A DNA stretch of 64,000 bases, taken from positions 124,001 to 188,000 of the forward strand of contig NZ_JAMXMC010000004.1 of the NCBI RefSeq assembly GCF_024055665.1, in the 5' to 3' direction. This DNA is from Ideonella oryzae. Lineage in GTDB: Bacteria; Pseudomonadota; Gammaproteobacteria; Burkholderiales; Burkholderiaceae_C. The position numbers and the translations under genes were made by a program. A model generated the notes under the pieces. It did not search any database. It had not been told where the DNA came from and saw only the letters and a list, made by a program, of their open reading frames with translations. Shown here in pieces: positions 29,211 through 39,832 of this stretch. Each line of letters begins with the position of its first letter. Position 1 is the first letter of the stretch.

Positions 29211-30374
29211 TCAGCGGGGGCGACGCATCAGCAGCAGCGCCCCCAGCGCGCCCGACAGCACCGAGCCGCAGAGCACCCCCAGCTTGACGGGTGTGTCATG
29301 GTCCCCCGGCAGACCGGCAAAGGCCAGGCCGCCGATGAACAGGCTCATCGTGAAGCCGATGCCACACAGCACGCTCACGCCGAAGACCTGTCCCCAGTGG
29401 GCCCCTGCGGGCGCACTGGCCCAGCCCAGCCGCACCATGGCCCACACGCAGCCGAAGACGCCCAGGGTCTTGCCCACCAGCAGTCCGGCCGTGATGCCCA
29501 GCGACACCGGCTGCAGCAGGTCCGACCAGCTCAGGCCGGCGAGCGACACACCTGCGTTGGCGAAGGCGAACATCGGCAGCACGAGAAAGGCCACCCAGGG
29601 GTACAGGCCGTGCTCCAGCGCCTCGGCCGGTGAATGGCCGTCCTCGCCGTCGCTGGGAATGAACAGCGCGGTGGCCACCCCAGCCAACGTGGCGTGCACG
29701 CCGGACTTGAGCACGCAGACCCACATCATCAGACCGATCACGATGTAGAGGTCAGCTCGGCGCACCCCCGCCCGGTTGAGCAGCGCCAGCAAGACCAAGC
29801 AGGCCACCGCGGCCCCCAGCATGGGCAGAGACAGCTGGGCGGTGTAGAACACCGCGATGACCGCGATCGCCCCCAGGTCGTCGATGATGGCCACCGCCGT
29901 GAGGAAGATCTTCAGCGAGGCAGGCACTCGCGGGCCCAGCAACATCACGATGCCGATGGCAAAGGCGATGTCGGTGGCCGCGGGAATCGCCCAGCCGCGC
30001 AACGCCACCGGGTCGCCCCAGTTGATGGCGGCATAGATCAGGGCCGGCAGGGCCATGCCGCCCAGGGCGGCCACCGCCGGCAGCGCGGCCTGGGCCGGGC
30101 GCGACAGCTCGCCGTGCACGAACTCGCGCTTGATCTCCAGCCCGACCAGGAAGAAGAACACCGCCATCCACAGGTCATTGACCCAGACCTGCAGCGGCTT
30201 GGCCAGCACCAGCCAGTCGCCGCCGATCCGCACCTCGCCCGGGATCTGGTCGAAGGCCGTGTACAGATGGGCCCAGGGCGAATTGCTGAAGATCAGGGCC
30301 GCCACGGTGGCCAGGGCCAGGACGATGCCTCCGGCCGTCGGGGCCGCGAAGAAGCGCTTGATTCCGTCGAACAC
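29211..30374 (-). CDS. nhaA: Na+/H+ antiporter NhaA
   Basis: 387 aa, essentially the length of E. coli NhaA. It has about twelve membrane helices, with ion-binding Asp165/Asp166 (AIIDDLGAI) and the discontinuous-helix Asp135 (ATDIAFAIG). It exports Na+ in exchange for protons. The GTG at 30374 is chosen: GAGGAG lies ten bases upstream (30385-30390), the product then starts FDGIKRFF as expected, and longer frames add unrelated residues. It diverges from fumA across 133 bases. Confidence 0.93.
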   Translation of the reverse strand: MFDGIKRFFAAPTAGGIVLALATVAALIFSNSPWAHLYTAFDQIPGEVRIGGDWLVLAKPLQVWVNDLWMAVFFFLVGLEIKREFVHGELSRPAQAALPAVAALGGMALPALIYAAINWGDPVALRGWAIPAATDIAFAIGIVMLLGPRVPASLKIFLTAVAIIDDLGAIAVIAVFYTAQLSLPMLGAAVACLVLLALLNRAGVRRADLYIVIGLMMWVCVLKSGVHATLAGVATALFIPSDGEDGHSPAEALEHGLYPWVAFLVLPMFAFANAGVSLAGLSWSDLLQPVSLGITAGLLVGKTLGVFGCVWAMVRLGWASAPAGAHWGQVFGVSVLCGIGFTMSLFIGGLAFAGLPGDHDTPVKLGVLCGSVLSGALGALLLMRRPR

Positions 30375-30507
30375 GCTGGGTTGACTCCTCGTCGTTACAC
30401 TGCCGGGTTGCGACCCTGGCCCATCTTGCTTCTGCTCCGGGCATTGGACCATGGCCAGCCCGCCGCCCTGGCGGCCATCATCGCAAGGACTCGACCGAGC
30501 CATCCAC

Positions 30508-32034
30508 ATGACCACCACCATCCGCTACCAAGATCTGGTCGACAGCGTCGCCGGCGCGCTGCAGTACATCAGCTACTACCACCCGGCCGACTACATCGCC
30601 CACCTGGCGCGCGCCTACGAGCGCGAGGAATCGCCGGCCGCCAAGGACGCGATCGCCCAGATCCTGACCAACTCGCGCATGTGCGCTGAAGGCCGTCGCC
30701 CGATCTGCCAGGACACCGGCATCGTCAACGTGTTCCTGAAGATCGGCATGGACGTGAAGTGGGAAGGCTTCCCCGGCTCGATCCAGGACGCCGTCGACGA
30801 AGGCGTGCGCCGCGGCTACCTGAACCCGGACAACAAGCTGCGCGCCTCGGTGCTGGCCGATCCGATCTTCGAGCGCAAGAACACCAAGGACAACACCCCG
30901 GCGGTGGTCTTCATGGAGGTGGTGCCCGGCGACAAGCTGGACGTGACCGTGGCGGCCAAGGGCGGCGGCTCCGAGAACAAGTCCAAGGTCTACATGCTCA
31001 ACCCGAGCGACAACATCGTCGACTGGGTGCTCAAGACCGTGCCGACCATGGGTGCGGGCTGGTGCCCGCCGGGCATGCTGGGCATCGGCGTGGGCGGCAC
31101 GGCGGAGAAGGCCGCCCTGCTGGCCAAGGAATCGCTGATGGACGACATCGACATGTACGAGCTGCTGCAGCGCGGCCCGCAGAACAAGCTCGAAGAGCTG
31201 CGCATCGAGCTGTACGAGAAGGTCAACGCGCTGGGCATCGGCGCGCAGGGCCTGGGTGGCCTGACCACCGTGCTGGACGTCAAGATCAAGACCTACCCGA
31301 CGCACGCGGCCTCCAAGCCCATCGCCATGATCCCGAACTGCGCGGCCACCCGCCACGCCCACTTCGTGATGGACGGCTCGGGCCCCGTCTACCTGGATCC
31401 GCCCAGCCTGGACCTGTGGCCCAACGTGCACTGGGCGCCGGACTACAACAAGTCCAAGCGCGTGGACCTGAACACGCTGACCAAGGACGAAGTGGCGAGC
31501 TGGAAGCCCGGCCAGACCCTGCTGCTCAACGGCAAGATGCTGACCGGCCGCGATGCCGCACACAAGCGCATCCAGGACATGCTGGCCAAGGGCGAGACGC
31601 TGCCGGTGGACTTCACCAACCGAGTCATCTACTACGTCGGCCCGGTCGATCCGGTGCGTGACGAGGTGGTCGGCCCGGCCGGCCCCACCACCGCCACCCG
31701 CATGGACAAGTTCACCGACATGATGCTGGAGAAGACCGGCCTCATCAGCATGGTGGGCAAGGCCGAGCGCGGCCCCGCCGCCATCGAGGCCATCAAGAAG
31801 CACAAGTCGGCCTACCTGATGGCCGTGGGCGGCAGCGCCTACCTGGTGTCCAAGGCCATCAAGGCCGCCAAGGTGGTGGGCTTCGCTGACCTGGGCATGG
31901 AAGCCATCTACGAGTTCGATGTGGTCGACATGCCGGTGACGGTGGCGGTGGACGCCGGCGGCACCAGCGCCCACATCGAAGGCCCGAAGACCTGGCAAGC
32001 CAAGATCGGCAAGATCCCGGTCAGCGTGGCCTGA
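30508..32034 (+). CDS. fumA: Fumarate hydratase, class I ([4Fe-4S])
   Basis: 508 aa. The N-terminal cluster-binding domain has Cys67 in ICQDTGIVNVFL, IPNCAATRHAHF and further Cys in GAGWCPPGMLGIG. The C-terminal beta domain ends with EFDVVDMPVTVAVDAGGTS. It interconverts fumarate and malate in the TCA cycle. The ATG at 30508 lacks a strong Shine-Dalgarno. A terminator follows 23 bases after the stop. Confidence 0.94.
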   Translation: MTTTIRYQDLVDSVAGALQYISYYHPADYIAHLARAYEREESPAAKDAIAQILTNSRMCAEGRRPICQDTGIVNVFLKIGMDVKWEGFPGSIQDAVDEGVRRGYLNPDNKLRASVLADPIFERKNTKDNTPAVVFMEVVPGDKLDVTVAAKGGGSENKSKVYMLNPSDNIVDWVLKTVPTMGAGWCPPGMLGIGVGGTAEKAALLAKESLMDDIDMYELLQRGPQNKLEELRIELYEKVNALGIGAQGLGGLTTVLDVKIKTYPTHAASKPIAMIPNCAATRHAHFVMDGSGPVYLDPPSLDLWPNVHWAPDYNKSKRVDLNTLTKDEVASWKPGQTLLLNGKMLTGRDAAHKRIQDMLAKGETLPVDFTNRVIYYVGPVDPVRDEVVGPAGPTTATRMDKFTDMMLEKTGLISMVGKAERGPAAIEAIKKHKSAYLMAVGGSAYLVSKAIKAAKVVGFADLGMEAIYEFDVVDMPVTVAVDAGGTSAHIEGPKTWQAKIGKIPVSVA

Positions 32035-32057
32035 TCGCCCCCCGGCCTCAAACAGCA

Positions 32058-32081
32058 AACCCCGCCTCGGCGGGGTTTTTT
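32058..32081 (+). terminator. Rho-independent terminator of fumA
   Basis: AACCCCGCC-TC-GGCGGGGTT runs directly into the T-run, followed by CATGG. Confidence 0.92.
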
Positions 32082-32100
32082 CATGGCTGCAACGCCGGCT

Positions 32101-33393
32101 TCAGGCCGCAGGCGGCGGCTCGGCCGACGGCAGCATCTGCACCACCCGCTGCGGGAAGGGAATCTCCACCCCCAGGCGGTTGAGCAGGCGCCAGATCGCC
32201 AGGTTCACCTCGGAGCGCACGCCACCCTGGCCATTCTCCGGGTCGATGATCCAGAAGGTGATGGTCAGCTCCAGGCCATCGGACGCGAAGTTGGAGAGTT
32301 GCACCCCGGGCGAGGGATCAGGCAGCACCCGCCGGACCGCCGACACCGCCTCGACGATCTGCGGGAACAGGGCATCCAGGTCGGTGCCATAGCCCACCTG
32401 CACCACGGTGGAGACCAGCACCTTGGGATCGGCCAGCGAGGAGTTCTCCACCCGTTGGGTGATCAGCAGCTCGTTGGGCACGATGGCCTCGCGCCCGTTG
32501 AGCGCGCGGATCACGGTGTAGCGGGTGGTGATGCGGGCAATCGTGCCCTCGAAGTTGTCCACCCGCACCGTGTCGCCGATGCGCACCGAGCGCTCGGCCA
32601 GGATCACGAAGCCCGAGACGTAGTTGGAGGCCAGTTTCTGCAGGCCGAAGCCCAGGCCCACCCCCACCGCGCCGCCCAACACCGACAGGGCCGACAGGTC
32701 GATGCCCGCCGAGGACATCGCCAGCAGCAGGCCGATGAAGATCAGCAGCGTGCGGATCAGGTTGGCGCCGGCCATGCGCAGCGAGAGCTGGTCGCCGGTG
32801 GCCCCCTTGAGCAGTTGCGTCTCCAGCGCCGCCGAGATCCACAGCGTGATGACCATCACCACGCCCACGCTGAGCGCGCCCTCCAGCAGCGAGCGCACCG
32901 ACACCACCGAGGTGCCCAGCTTCCAGCGGATGTCGTCCAGTTCGTTCAGGATCTCCGGCAGCACGCCGGTGATCCAGCCCACCACCGCCAGCCAGGCCAG
33001 CCAGGAGATGGTGCGCTCGACCACCCGCATCAGGTGGGACCCCGGGAAGGCCACGGTCAGCACCCGCACCGACAGCCGGATGCTGGCAAAGGAGATCAGC
33101 ACCGGCAGGACGATCTTGAACATCGCCAGCGGCACGCCCCAGCCCAGCAGGGCCCGCCGGGCCAGGTAGGCCAGCCCCAGGGCCAGCAGGGGAAACAGCA
33201 CCCCGTCGACGATGCGGCGGCCGTACCAGATGGAGCGCTCGGGCACCGTGGGGCCGCGCACCACCCGCACCAGCAGCCAGGCCAGGGCCAGGCAGGTCAG
33301 CACCACGGCGCCCTCGATCAAGGCGCTGGGATGCGTCAGGGCACCGAGGAATTCGTCGAGGGTGAGGACGGGAATGACGGGGGCGGAACTCAT
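32101..33393 (-). CDS. MscS-family mechanosensitive channel
   Basis: 430 aa, larger than E. coli MscS (286). About five N-terminal membrane helices precede the pore-lining helix, GGAVGVGLGFGLQKLASNYV, which has the Gly/Ala pattern of MscS TM3. The beta domain follows (SVRIGDTVRVDNFEGTIARI) and then the cytosolic vestibule. It probably releases solutes on hypo-osmotic shock. It lies 39 bases downstream of the HDAC-like gene on the same strand. Confidence 0.92.
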   Translation of the reverse strand: MSSAPVIPVLTLDEFLGALTHPSALIEGAVVLTCLALAWLLVRVVRGPTVPERSIWYGRRIVDGVLFPLLALGLAYLARRALLGWGVPLAMFKIVLPVLISFASIRLSVRVLTVAFPGSHLMRVVERTISWLAWLAVVGWITGVLPEILNELDDIRWKLGTSVVSVRSLLEGALSVGVVMVITLWISAALETQLLKGATGDQLSLRMAGANLIRTLLIFIGLLLAMSSAGIDLSALSVLGGAVGVGLGFGLQKLASNYVSGFVILAERSVRIGDTVRVDNFEGTIARITTRYTVIRALNGREAIVPNELLITQRVENSSLADPKVLVSTVVQVGYGTDLDALFPQIVEAVSAVRRVLPDPSPGVQLSNFASDGLELTITFWIIDPENGQGGVRSEVNLAIWRLLNRLGVEIPFPQRVVQMLPSAEPPPAA

Positions 33394-33432
33394 GCCCGCG
33401 ATTGTCGCCTCAGCCCATGACAGCGGCCGGCC

Positions 33433-34368
33433 TCAGACGTCGGCCAGCGCGCGCAGATGGGCCACCACGCTGCGGGCCAGCGAGCTCAGCGCGTAGCCAC
33501 CCTCCAGGCAGGAAACCACCCGCCCCTTGGCATGGCGCCGGGCCAGCTCCACCACCCGGCGGGTGATCCATTCGAAGTCGGCCTCGACCAAGCCCATGCG
33601 GCCCATGTCGTCCTCGCGGTGGGCATCGAAGCCGGCCGAGATGAAAAGCATCTCGGGCTTGAAATCCTCCAGCCGCGGGATCCAGTTCGCCTCGATCATC
33701 TCCCGCACCTCGCCGCCGCGGGTGTAGGGCGGCACCGGCAGGTTGACCATGTTCGAGCCCAGCGGCACGCCGCCGGTGAACGGGAATATCTGGTCCTGGA
33801 AGAAACTGACCATCAGGATGCGCTCGTCCCCGGCCACGATGTCCTCGGTGCCGTTGCCGTGGTGCACGTCGAAGTCGACGATGGCCACCCGCTTGAGCCC
33901 GCGCACATCCAGCGCGTGGCGGGCCGCCACCGCGATGTTGTTGAAGAAGCAGAAGCCCATCGACTGCGAGCGCGTGGCGTGGTGGCCGGGCGGGCGGATG
34001 GCGCAGAAGGCGTTCTCGGCGCGGCCATCGATCACCGCGTCGGTGGCGGCCACCGCGGCACCGGCCGAACGCAGGGCCGCCTGCCAGGTGTGCGGGCCCA
34101 CATAGGTGTCCGGGTCCAGCGCCCGGTGCTCCCCCGTCTCGATGGCCTGGCGGATGAACTCCTCCAGCTCGGTGATGTAGCCCTCGGTGTGGGCCAGCAG
34201 CAGGTCGCTGTGCGCGGCCAGCGGCACGTCGAAGCGCGTGAGTGCCACATCCACGCCGGAGGACAGCAACTGGTCCTCGATGGCATCCAGCCGCTGGGGG
34301 CATTCGGGGTGGCCGGCGCCCATGTCGTGCAGGCGGCAATCGGGGTGGGAGAAGTAGGCAGTGGTCAT
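33433..34368 (-). CDS. Histone deacetylase-like amidohydrolase
   Basis: 311 aa arginase/deacetylase fold. Zinc and catalytic motifs are present: IRPPGHHATRSQSMGFCFFNN, VDFDVHHGNGTEDI, ISAGFDAHREDDMG and CLEGGY. Bacterial members deacetylate acetylpolyamines or other small acetylamides; the substrate here is unknown. The ATG at 34368 (MTTAYFSHPDC) fits the family start. It diverges from the MoxR operon across 83 bases. Confidence 0.9.
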   Translation of the reverse strand: MTTAYFSHPDCRLHDMGAGHPECPQRLDAIEDQLLSSGVDVALTRFDVPLAAHSDLLLAHTEGYITELEEFIRQAIETGEHRALDPDTYVGPHTWQAALRSAGAAVAATDAVIDGRAENAFCAIRPPGHHATRSQSMGFCFFNNIAVAARHALDVRGLKRVAIVDFDVHHGNGTEDIVAGDERILMVSFFQDQIFPFTGGVPLGSNMVNLPVPPYTRGGEVREMIEANWIPRLEDFKPEMLFISAGFDAHREDDMGRMGLVEADFEWITRRVVELARRHAKGRVVSCLEGGYALSSLARSVVAHLRALADV

Positions 34369-34451
34369 CGGAACAGGGCCAGCGCAGGGTCGGGACAAGT
34401 CATTCCCAGCATGCCAGTGAAACCGGGCTGGGTAAGCTATCGTCTGCCCTC

Positions 34452-35381
<930 letters not shown>

Positions 35382-35388
35382 CCTCGGC

Positions 35389-36369
35389 ATGGCAGACACC
35401 GCGATGTGGCCCCTGGCCCCGCTGCAGCGGCGCTGGCGCCAGTGGTGGCAAGCCCGCCTGCGGCCCAGCCCCCACTGCACGCTGCGCCAGCGCAACCTCT
35501 ACATCGTACCCACCCGGGCGGGCCTGGTGTTCGGGCTGACCCTGCTGCTGCTGCTGGTGGCCTCCATCAACTTCCAGCTCAACCTGGGCTACGCCCTCAC
35601 CTTCCTGCTGACCGGCAGCGCCATCGTGTCGATGCACATGGCCCATGCCACGCTGCGCGGCCTGCAGTTGCACCTGGGACCGCTGACGCCGGTGTTCGCC
35701 GACCGGCCGGTGGACCTGACCGTGCGGGTGGACAACCCCGGCCGCACCCGCCATGGCATCGCCCTGAGCCTGCAGCCAGAAGAAACCCCGGCGCAGGCGC
35801 CCGTTTGGTTCGACGCCGCGGCCCAGGCGCAGACCGCCGTCACCCTGCGCTGGGTGGCACCGGGCCGCGGGCACTGGCCCCTGCCCCTGCTGCGCATCGA
35901 GACCCGTTTTCCCTTCGGGCTCTTCCGCGCCTGGGGCCTGTGGCGCCCGGATGCCCAGGCCTGGGTCTACCCGGCGCCGGAGCGCCCTGCACCGCCCCTG
36001 CCCCACGGTGGGGCGCAAGCCAGACCGGGCGGCCCCCCCACCCTCGGCCCGGCCGACGAGCACGACGGCATCCGCCCCTGGCGCCGGGGCGACCCGCTGA
36101 ACCGGGTGGTCTGGAAGAAGGTGGCCCGCAGCGGCGAGCTGGTCAGCCGCGAGGCCGCCGGCACCGCACGGCCGCCCACGCTGTGGCTGGACTGGCAGCA
36201 GGCCGGCCCGGGCGACGCGGAGCGTCGTCTGTCCCGCCTGTGCGCCTGGGTGCTGGCGGCCCAGGCCCGCCAGCAGCCTTATGGACTGCGTCTGCCGGGA
36301 CGGGAATGGGCCTGGAGCGAGGCCCCCACCCACCGCGACAGCGTGCTGCAGGCGCTGGCCCGATGGTGA
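35389..36369 (+). CDS. DUF58 protein
   Basis: 326 aa. Two membrane segments near residues 40-85 (LVFGLTLLLLLVASINFQL, then ALTFLLTGSAIVSMHMAHA) are followed by a beta-rich region. The family signature YQPGDP is replaced by WRRGDPLNRVVWKKVARSGEL, typical of DUF58. It lies seven bases after moxR, and its stop overlaps the transglutaminase start, so it belongs to the MoxR module. Its role is unknown; in such modules it is thought to help assemble a membrane complex. Confidence 0.88.
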   Translation: MADTAMWPLAPLQRRWRQWWQARLRPSPHCTLRQRNLYIVPTRAGLVFGLTLLLLLVASINFQLNLGYALTFLLTGSAIVSMHMAHATLRGLQLHLGPLTPVFADRPVDLTVRVDNPGRTRHGIALSLQPEETPAQAPVWFDAAAQAQTAVTLRWVAPGRGHWPLPLLRIETRFPFGLFRAWGLWRPDAQAWVYPAPERPAPPLPHGGAQARPGGPPTLGPADEHDGIRPWRRGDPLNRVVWKKVARSGELVSREAAGTARPPTLWLDWQQAGPGDAERRLSRLCAWVLAAQARQQPYGLRLPGREWAWSEAPTHRDSVLQALARW

Positions 36370-38399
36370 ACGGCCTGCGCGCCCGCTGGGACGGGCTGCC
36401 GCGCGACACGCGCGACACCTTCTTTGTGCTCGGCCTGATCGCCTGGACGGTGGCGCCGCACCTGGCGCGCCTGCCCGTGGGCGTGGGCCTGCTGTGCGCA
36501 GGCGTGCTGGCCTGGCGCGCGGTGCTGGCCTGGCGGGACGCGGCCCTGCCCGGCCGCTGGCCGCTGCTGGCGGTGCTGCTGCTGGCCGCGGGCCTGACCT
36601 GGTGGGACCAGCACACCCTGCTCGGCCGCGAGGCCGGCATCACGCTGCTGGTGGTGCTGATGGCCCTGAAAACCCTGGAGTTGCGGGCCCGGCGCGACGC
36701 GCTGGTGGTCTTCTTCCTGGGCTTCTTCCTGGTGCTCACGCAGTTCCTGTATTCGCAGTCCCTTCTGTCGGCGGCGGCCATGCTGCTGTCGGTCTGGGGC
36801 TGGCTCACCGCCCTCACACTGGCCCACATGCCCGCCGGGCGGCCCCCCCTGCGCGAGGCCGCCGGCACGGCGCTGCGGGCTGCGCTGCTGGGCCTGCCGG
36901 TGATGCTCGCGCTCTTCCTGCTCTTTCCCCGCATTCCGCCGCTGTGGAGCATGCCTGGCGATGGCGCCCGCACCGGCCTGTCGGACCACCTGCGCCTGGG
37001 CGACGTGGCCGAGTTGGCCCAGGACAACAGCGTGGCGCTGCGGCTGCGCTTCGAGGGCCCCGCCCCACCGCTGTCCCAGCTCTATCTGCGCGGGCCGGTG
37101 CTCTCCCGCTACGACGGTCAGAGCTGGCAGGCCGATCCCTGGCCCCGGCGTGCCCCCGCCCCACAACCCGCGGCCGCTCCCTCGGCCCCCGCAGGGGGCC
37201 TGGGCTACGAGATGACGCTGGAGCCTCTGCGCATCGCCTGGCTGCCGCTGCTGGACTACGCCACCACGCCGCCGCGGGCCGAGCCGCCGTTGGACGGCCT
37301 GCGCGCGCCGGACGACGACAGCCTGCAATGGCGGCTGCGCAGCCCCCTGGGCGAGCGGACCCGTCTGCTGGCCACGGCGGCCCCGCGACGACCGGATGGG
37401 GGCATCCTGCCCCGTTGGGACCGCCTGCAGCTGACCAGCCTGCCGCCGGGCCGGCATCCCCGCACCCGGGCCTGGGCACGCGCCCTGGCCACGCAGCCTG
37501 GTCTGCTGCACGCCGATGCCCAGACGCTGGCCCAGGCCGTGCTGCGGCACCTGCGCGAGGACGGCTACGCCTACACCCTGAGCCCCGGCCCCTACGAGGG
37601 CGATGCCATCGACGAGTTCTGGATGGACCGCAAGCTGGGCTTCTGCGAACACTACGCCAGCGCCTTCGTGGTGGTGATGCGCAGCCTGGGCGTGCCGGCG
37701 CGCATCGTCACCGGCTACCAGGGCACCGATCCGACCCCCGTGGACGGCCACTGGGTGGTGCGCCAAAGCAATGCCCACGCCTGGGCCGAGTACTGGCAGG
37801 AAGGCCAGGGCTGGCTGCGGGCCGACCCCACCGCCGCGGTGGCGCCCGACCGCATCCTGCGCAGCACGGCCTTGCGCCCGCCGCCCGGTCTGGTCATGGA
37901 CACACTGGACAGCATGAGCCCGGGCCTGCGCCTGCAGCTGCGACGCTGGCTGGAGACCTGGGACAACCGCTGGAACCAATGGGTGCTGGGCTACGGCCGA
38001 CAGCAGCAGTTCCAGCTGCTGCGCGACTGGGGCTGGCCGGAGGTGGATGCGGCGGCGCTGGCCCGCCTGCTGGTGCTGTGCTTGTCCGGCCTGGGCCTGG
38101 CGGGGGCCGCCTGGGCCTGGTGGGATGGCCGCCGACAGGCCCCCTGGCCCCGGCTGCAGCGGCGCCTGGCGCGCCGGCTGGCCCGCTGGGGCGTGACCCT
38201 GGCTCCGGCCGACAGCCCCGCCGCACTGGCCCGGCGTCTGGCCGAGCGCCACGGAGAGAACGTCGCGCCCATGGTGGCGGCGCTGCAGGCCCTGCAGCGC
38301 CAGCGCTACGCCCCGGGCCCCGCCCCGGCCACTCTCTCCACCTGGTGGCGGACTTTCCAGGCCGCGGAGCGGCGCTGCGCTCCCCCGCGGCGCCCATAA
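36363..38399 (+). CDS. Transglutaminase-like membrane protein (DUF3488/TgpA type)
   Basis: 678 aa. The N-terminal DUF3488 part has about six membrane helices. A transglutaminase domain follows with Cys in FCEHYASAF (about residue 427), His in NAHAWAEYW (about 472) and Asp in RADPTA (about 486), so the triad is complete. A last membrane helix (LLVLCLSGLGLAGAAWAWW) and a basic tail (DUF4129-like) end the protein. The active domain faces the periplasm. It overlaps DUF58 by seven bases. TgpA of Pseudomonas is essential; a cell-envelope peptide substrate is probable but unproven. Confidence 0.9.
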   Translation: MVNGLRARWDGLPRDTRDTFFVLGLIAWTVAPHLARLPVGVGLLCAGVLAWRAVLAWRDAALPGRWPLLAVLLLAAGLTWWDQHTLLGREAGITLLVVLMALKTLELRARRDALVVFFLGFFLVLTQFLYSQSLLSAAAMLLSVWGWLTALTLAHMPAGRPPLREAAGTALRAALLGLPVMLALFLLFPRIPPLWSMPGDGARTGLSDHLRLGDVAELAQDNSVALRLRFEGPAPPLSQLYLRGPVLSRYDGQSWQADPWPRRAPAPQPAAAPSAPAGGLGYEMTLEPLRIAWLPLLDYATTPPRAEPPLDGLRAPDDDSLQWRLRSPLGERTRLLATAAPRRPDGGILPRWDRLQLTSLPPGRHPRTRAWARALATQPGLLHADAQTLAQAVLRHLREDGYAYTLSPGPYEGDAIDEFWMDRKLGFCEHYASAFVVVMRSLGVPARIVTGYQGTDPTPVDGHWVVRQSNAHAWAEYWQEGQGWLRADPTAAVAPDRILRSTALRPPPGLVMDTLDSMSPGLRLQLRRWLETWDNRWNQWVLGYGRQQQFQLLRDWGWPEVDAAALARLLVLCLSGLGLAGAAWAWWDGRRQAPWPRLQRRLARRLARWGVTLAPADSPAALARRLAERHGENVAPMVAALQALQRQRYAPGPAPATLSTWWRTFQAAERRCAPPRRP

Positions 38400-38407
38400 T
38401 CTCCGGC

Positions 38408-39556
38408 ATGACCCTGTCGCTTCCCGTTCCGCTGCGGCGCGCCTGCCGCGTTCTGCCCCTGCTCGCTCTGGCCGGCCTGGCCTCCACCGCCCAGGCCGCG
38501 GCGCCCTCGGCCAAGCGCGCTCCAGTCAAAGCCGCGGCCGTCATCAGCGACGACAGCCCCGATGTGGTCATCTATGGCCAGCGGGAGGACGTGGTGCAGT
38601 TCGGCCGCGCGCTGGCTGCCGCCAACCAGTTGGACCCCGAATGGGTGGTGGCCCAGCTGGCCCAGGCCCGCTTCCAGCCCCGCGTGACCCAGCTGGTCAT
38701 GCCCCCGCCCGCGGGCACGCCCAAGAACTGGGCCGCCTACCGGGCTCGCTTCGTCGAGCCGCAACGCATCGGCGCCGGGCTGCGCTGGTGGCAGGACAAC
38801 GCCGACGCCCTGGCCCGCGCCGAGGCCCGCTACGGCGTGCCGCCGGAGATCGTGGCGGCCATCGTCGGCGTCGAGACCTTCTATGGCCGACTGACGGGCA
38901 GTTTCAAGGTCATCGACGCGCTGGCCACGCTGTCCTTCGACTTCCCCACCGGCCGCAGCGACCGCTCGGCCTTCTACCGGGACGAACTGGGGGCCTTCCT
39001 GCGCTGGTGTGCTGTCGAGAAGCGGGACCCGCAGAGCGTGCTGGGCTCCTTCGCCGGCGCCATCGGCCTGCCGCAGTTCATGCCCAGCAGCATCCTGAAG
39101 TACGCGATGGATTTCGACGGCGACGGCCGCATCGACCTGAACACGCACGGCGACGACGTGGTGGGCAGCGTCGCGCACTACCTGGCCGAATTCGGCTGGC
39201 AGCGCGGCCTGGTGCCCACGGTGGCCGTCACGCCCCCCGCGGACGTGCGCGAGAAGGCGCTGATGTTGGTCAACGACATCAACCCCAGCCTCAGCGCCAG
39301 CCAGATGCGCGAGCACGGCGCCACCCTGGACGCCAGCGCCACCGACGCCCTGGGACCGCTGGCCCTGGTGGAGTTGCAAAACGGTGGCAACGCACCCAGC
39401 TACGTGGCGGGCACCCGCAACTTCTACGTCATCACGCGCTACAACTGGTCGGCCTACTACGCCATGGCGGTGGTGGATCTGGCGCGCGCCCTGCGCAGCG
39501 GGCGCACCGACAGCCTGGCCACGCCTGCGGCCCCGGCCGCCTCGGCCGCGCCCTGA
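38408..39556 (+). CDS. mltB: Membrane-bound lytic murein transglycosylase B
   Basis: 382 aa. The signal peptide runs about 1-30 (cleavage AQA-AA); there is no lipobox. Glu156 in GVETFYGR is the catalytic acid of family GH103. LSFDFPTGRSDRSAFYRDEL, FAGAIGLPQFMPSSIL and DFDGDGRIDL (a Ca-binding EF-hand-like loop) follow. It cleaves peptidoglycan with anhydromuropeptide formation. A CATAAT (38395-38400) ends seven bases before the ATG and overlaps the upstream stop, so the gene may have its own leaderless promoter. The C-terminus is Ala/Pro-rich. Confidence 0.93.
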   Translation: MTLSLPVPLRRACRVLPLLALAGLASTAQAAAPSAKRAPVKAAAVISDDSPDVVIYGQREDVVQFGRALAAANQLDPEWVVAQLAQARFQPRVTQLVMPPPAGTPKNWAAYRARFVEPQRIGAGLRWWQDNADALARAEARYGVPPEIVAAIVGVETFYGRLTGSFKVIDALATLSFDFPTGRSDRSAFYRDELGAFLRWCAVEKRDPQSVLGSFAGAIGLPQFMPSSILKYAMDFDGDGRIDLNTHGDDVVGSVAHYLAEFGWQRGLVPTVAVTPPADVREKALMLVNDINPSLSASQMREHGATLDASATDALGPLALVELQNGGNAPSYVAGTRNFYVITRYNWSAYYAMAVVDLARALRSGRTDSLATPAAPAASAAP

Positions 39557-39613
39557 GGTGCGCGTGGTCGTGCCTACAATGGCCGCCTCACCGCTCGTTT
39601 CACGCACTGGCCC

Positions 39614-39832
39614 ATGACCCGTCTGTCGGATCTTGCCGAGCGCATCGACCGCCTCGTGCTGCGGCACGAGGAGCTTGCTCGCACCAACGCCCTGCTGACC
39701 CAGCAGGTGCAGGCCTTGCAAGCCGAACGCGACAGCCTCAAGTCCCGCCTGGCCGCAGCCCGCACCCGGGTCGAGGCCCTGCTCGACCGTCTGCCCACCG
39801 ATCCCACCTCGTCCGGAGGTGACGTCGCATGA
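39614..39832 (+). CDS. zapB: ZapB-like cell-division coiled coil
   Basis: 72 aa, almost wholly one coiled coil (heptads from LAERIDRLVLRHEEL to AARTRVEALLDRL). It overlaps zapA by four bases. Small coiled-coil genes ahead of zapA encode ZapB/TIGR02449-type proteins that bind ZapA at the Z-ring. A TACAAT (39575-39580) upstream is a possible -10 box. Confidence 0.75.
   Translation: MTRLSDLAERIDRLVLRHEELARTNALLTQQVQALQAERDSLKSRLAAARTRVEALLDRLPTDPTSSGGDVA

Noticed and set aside
35406-38399. Single open frame of 997 codons from within DUF58 to the end of the transglutaminase gene
   Set aside because: Only the part after 36363 is the real protein; the earlier part is an out-of-frame reading of DUF58, and the ATG at 36363 fits the family start.
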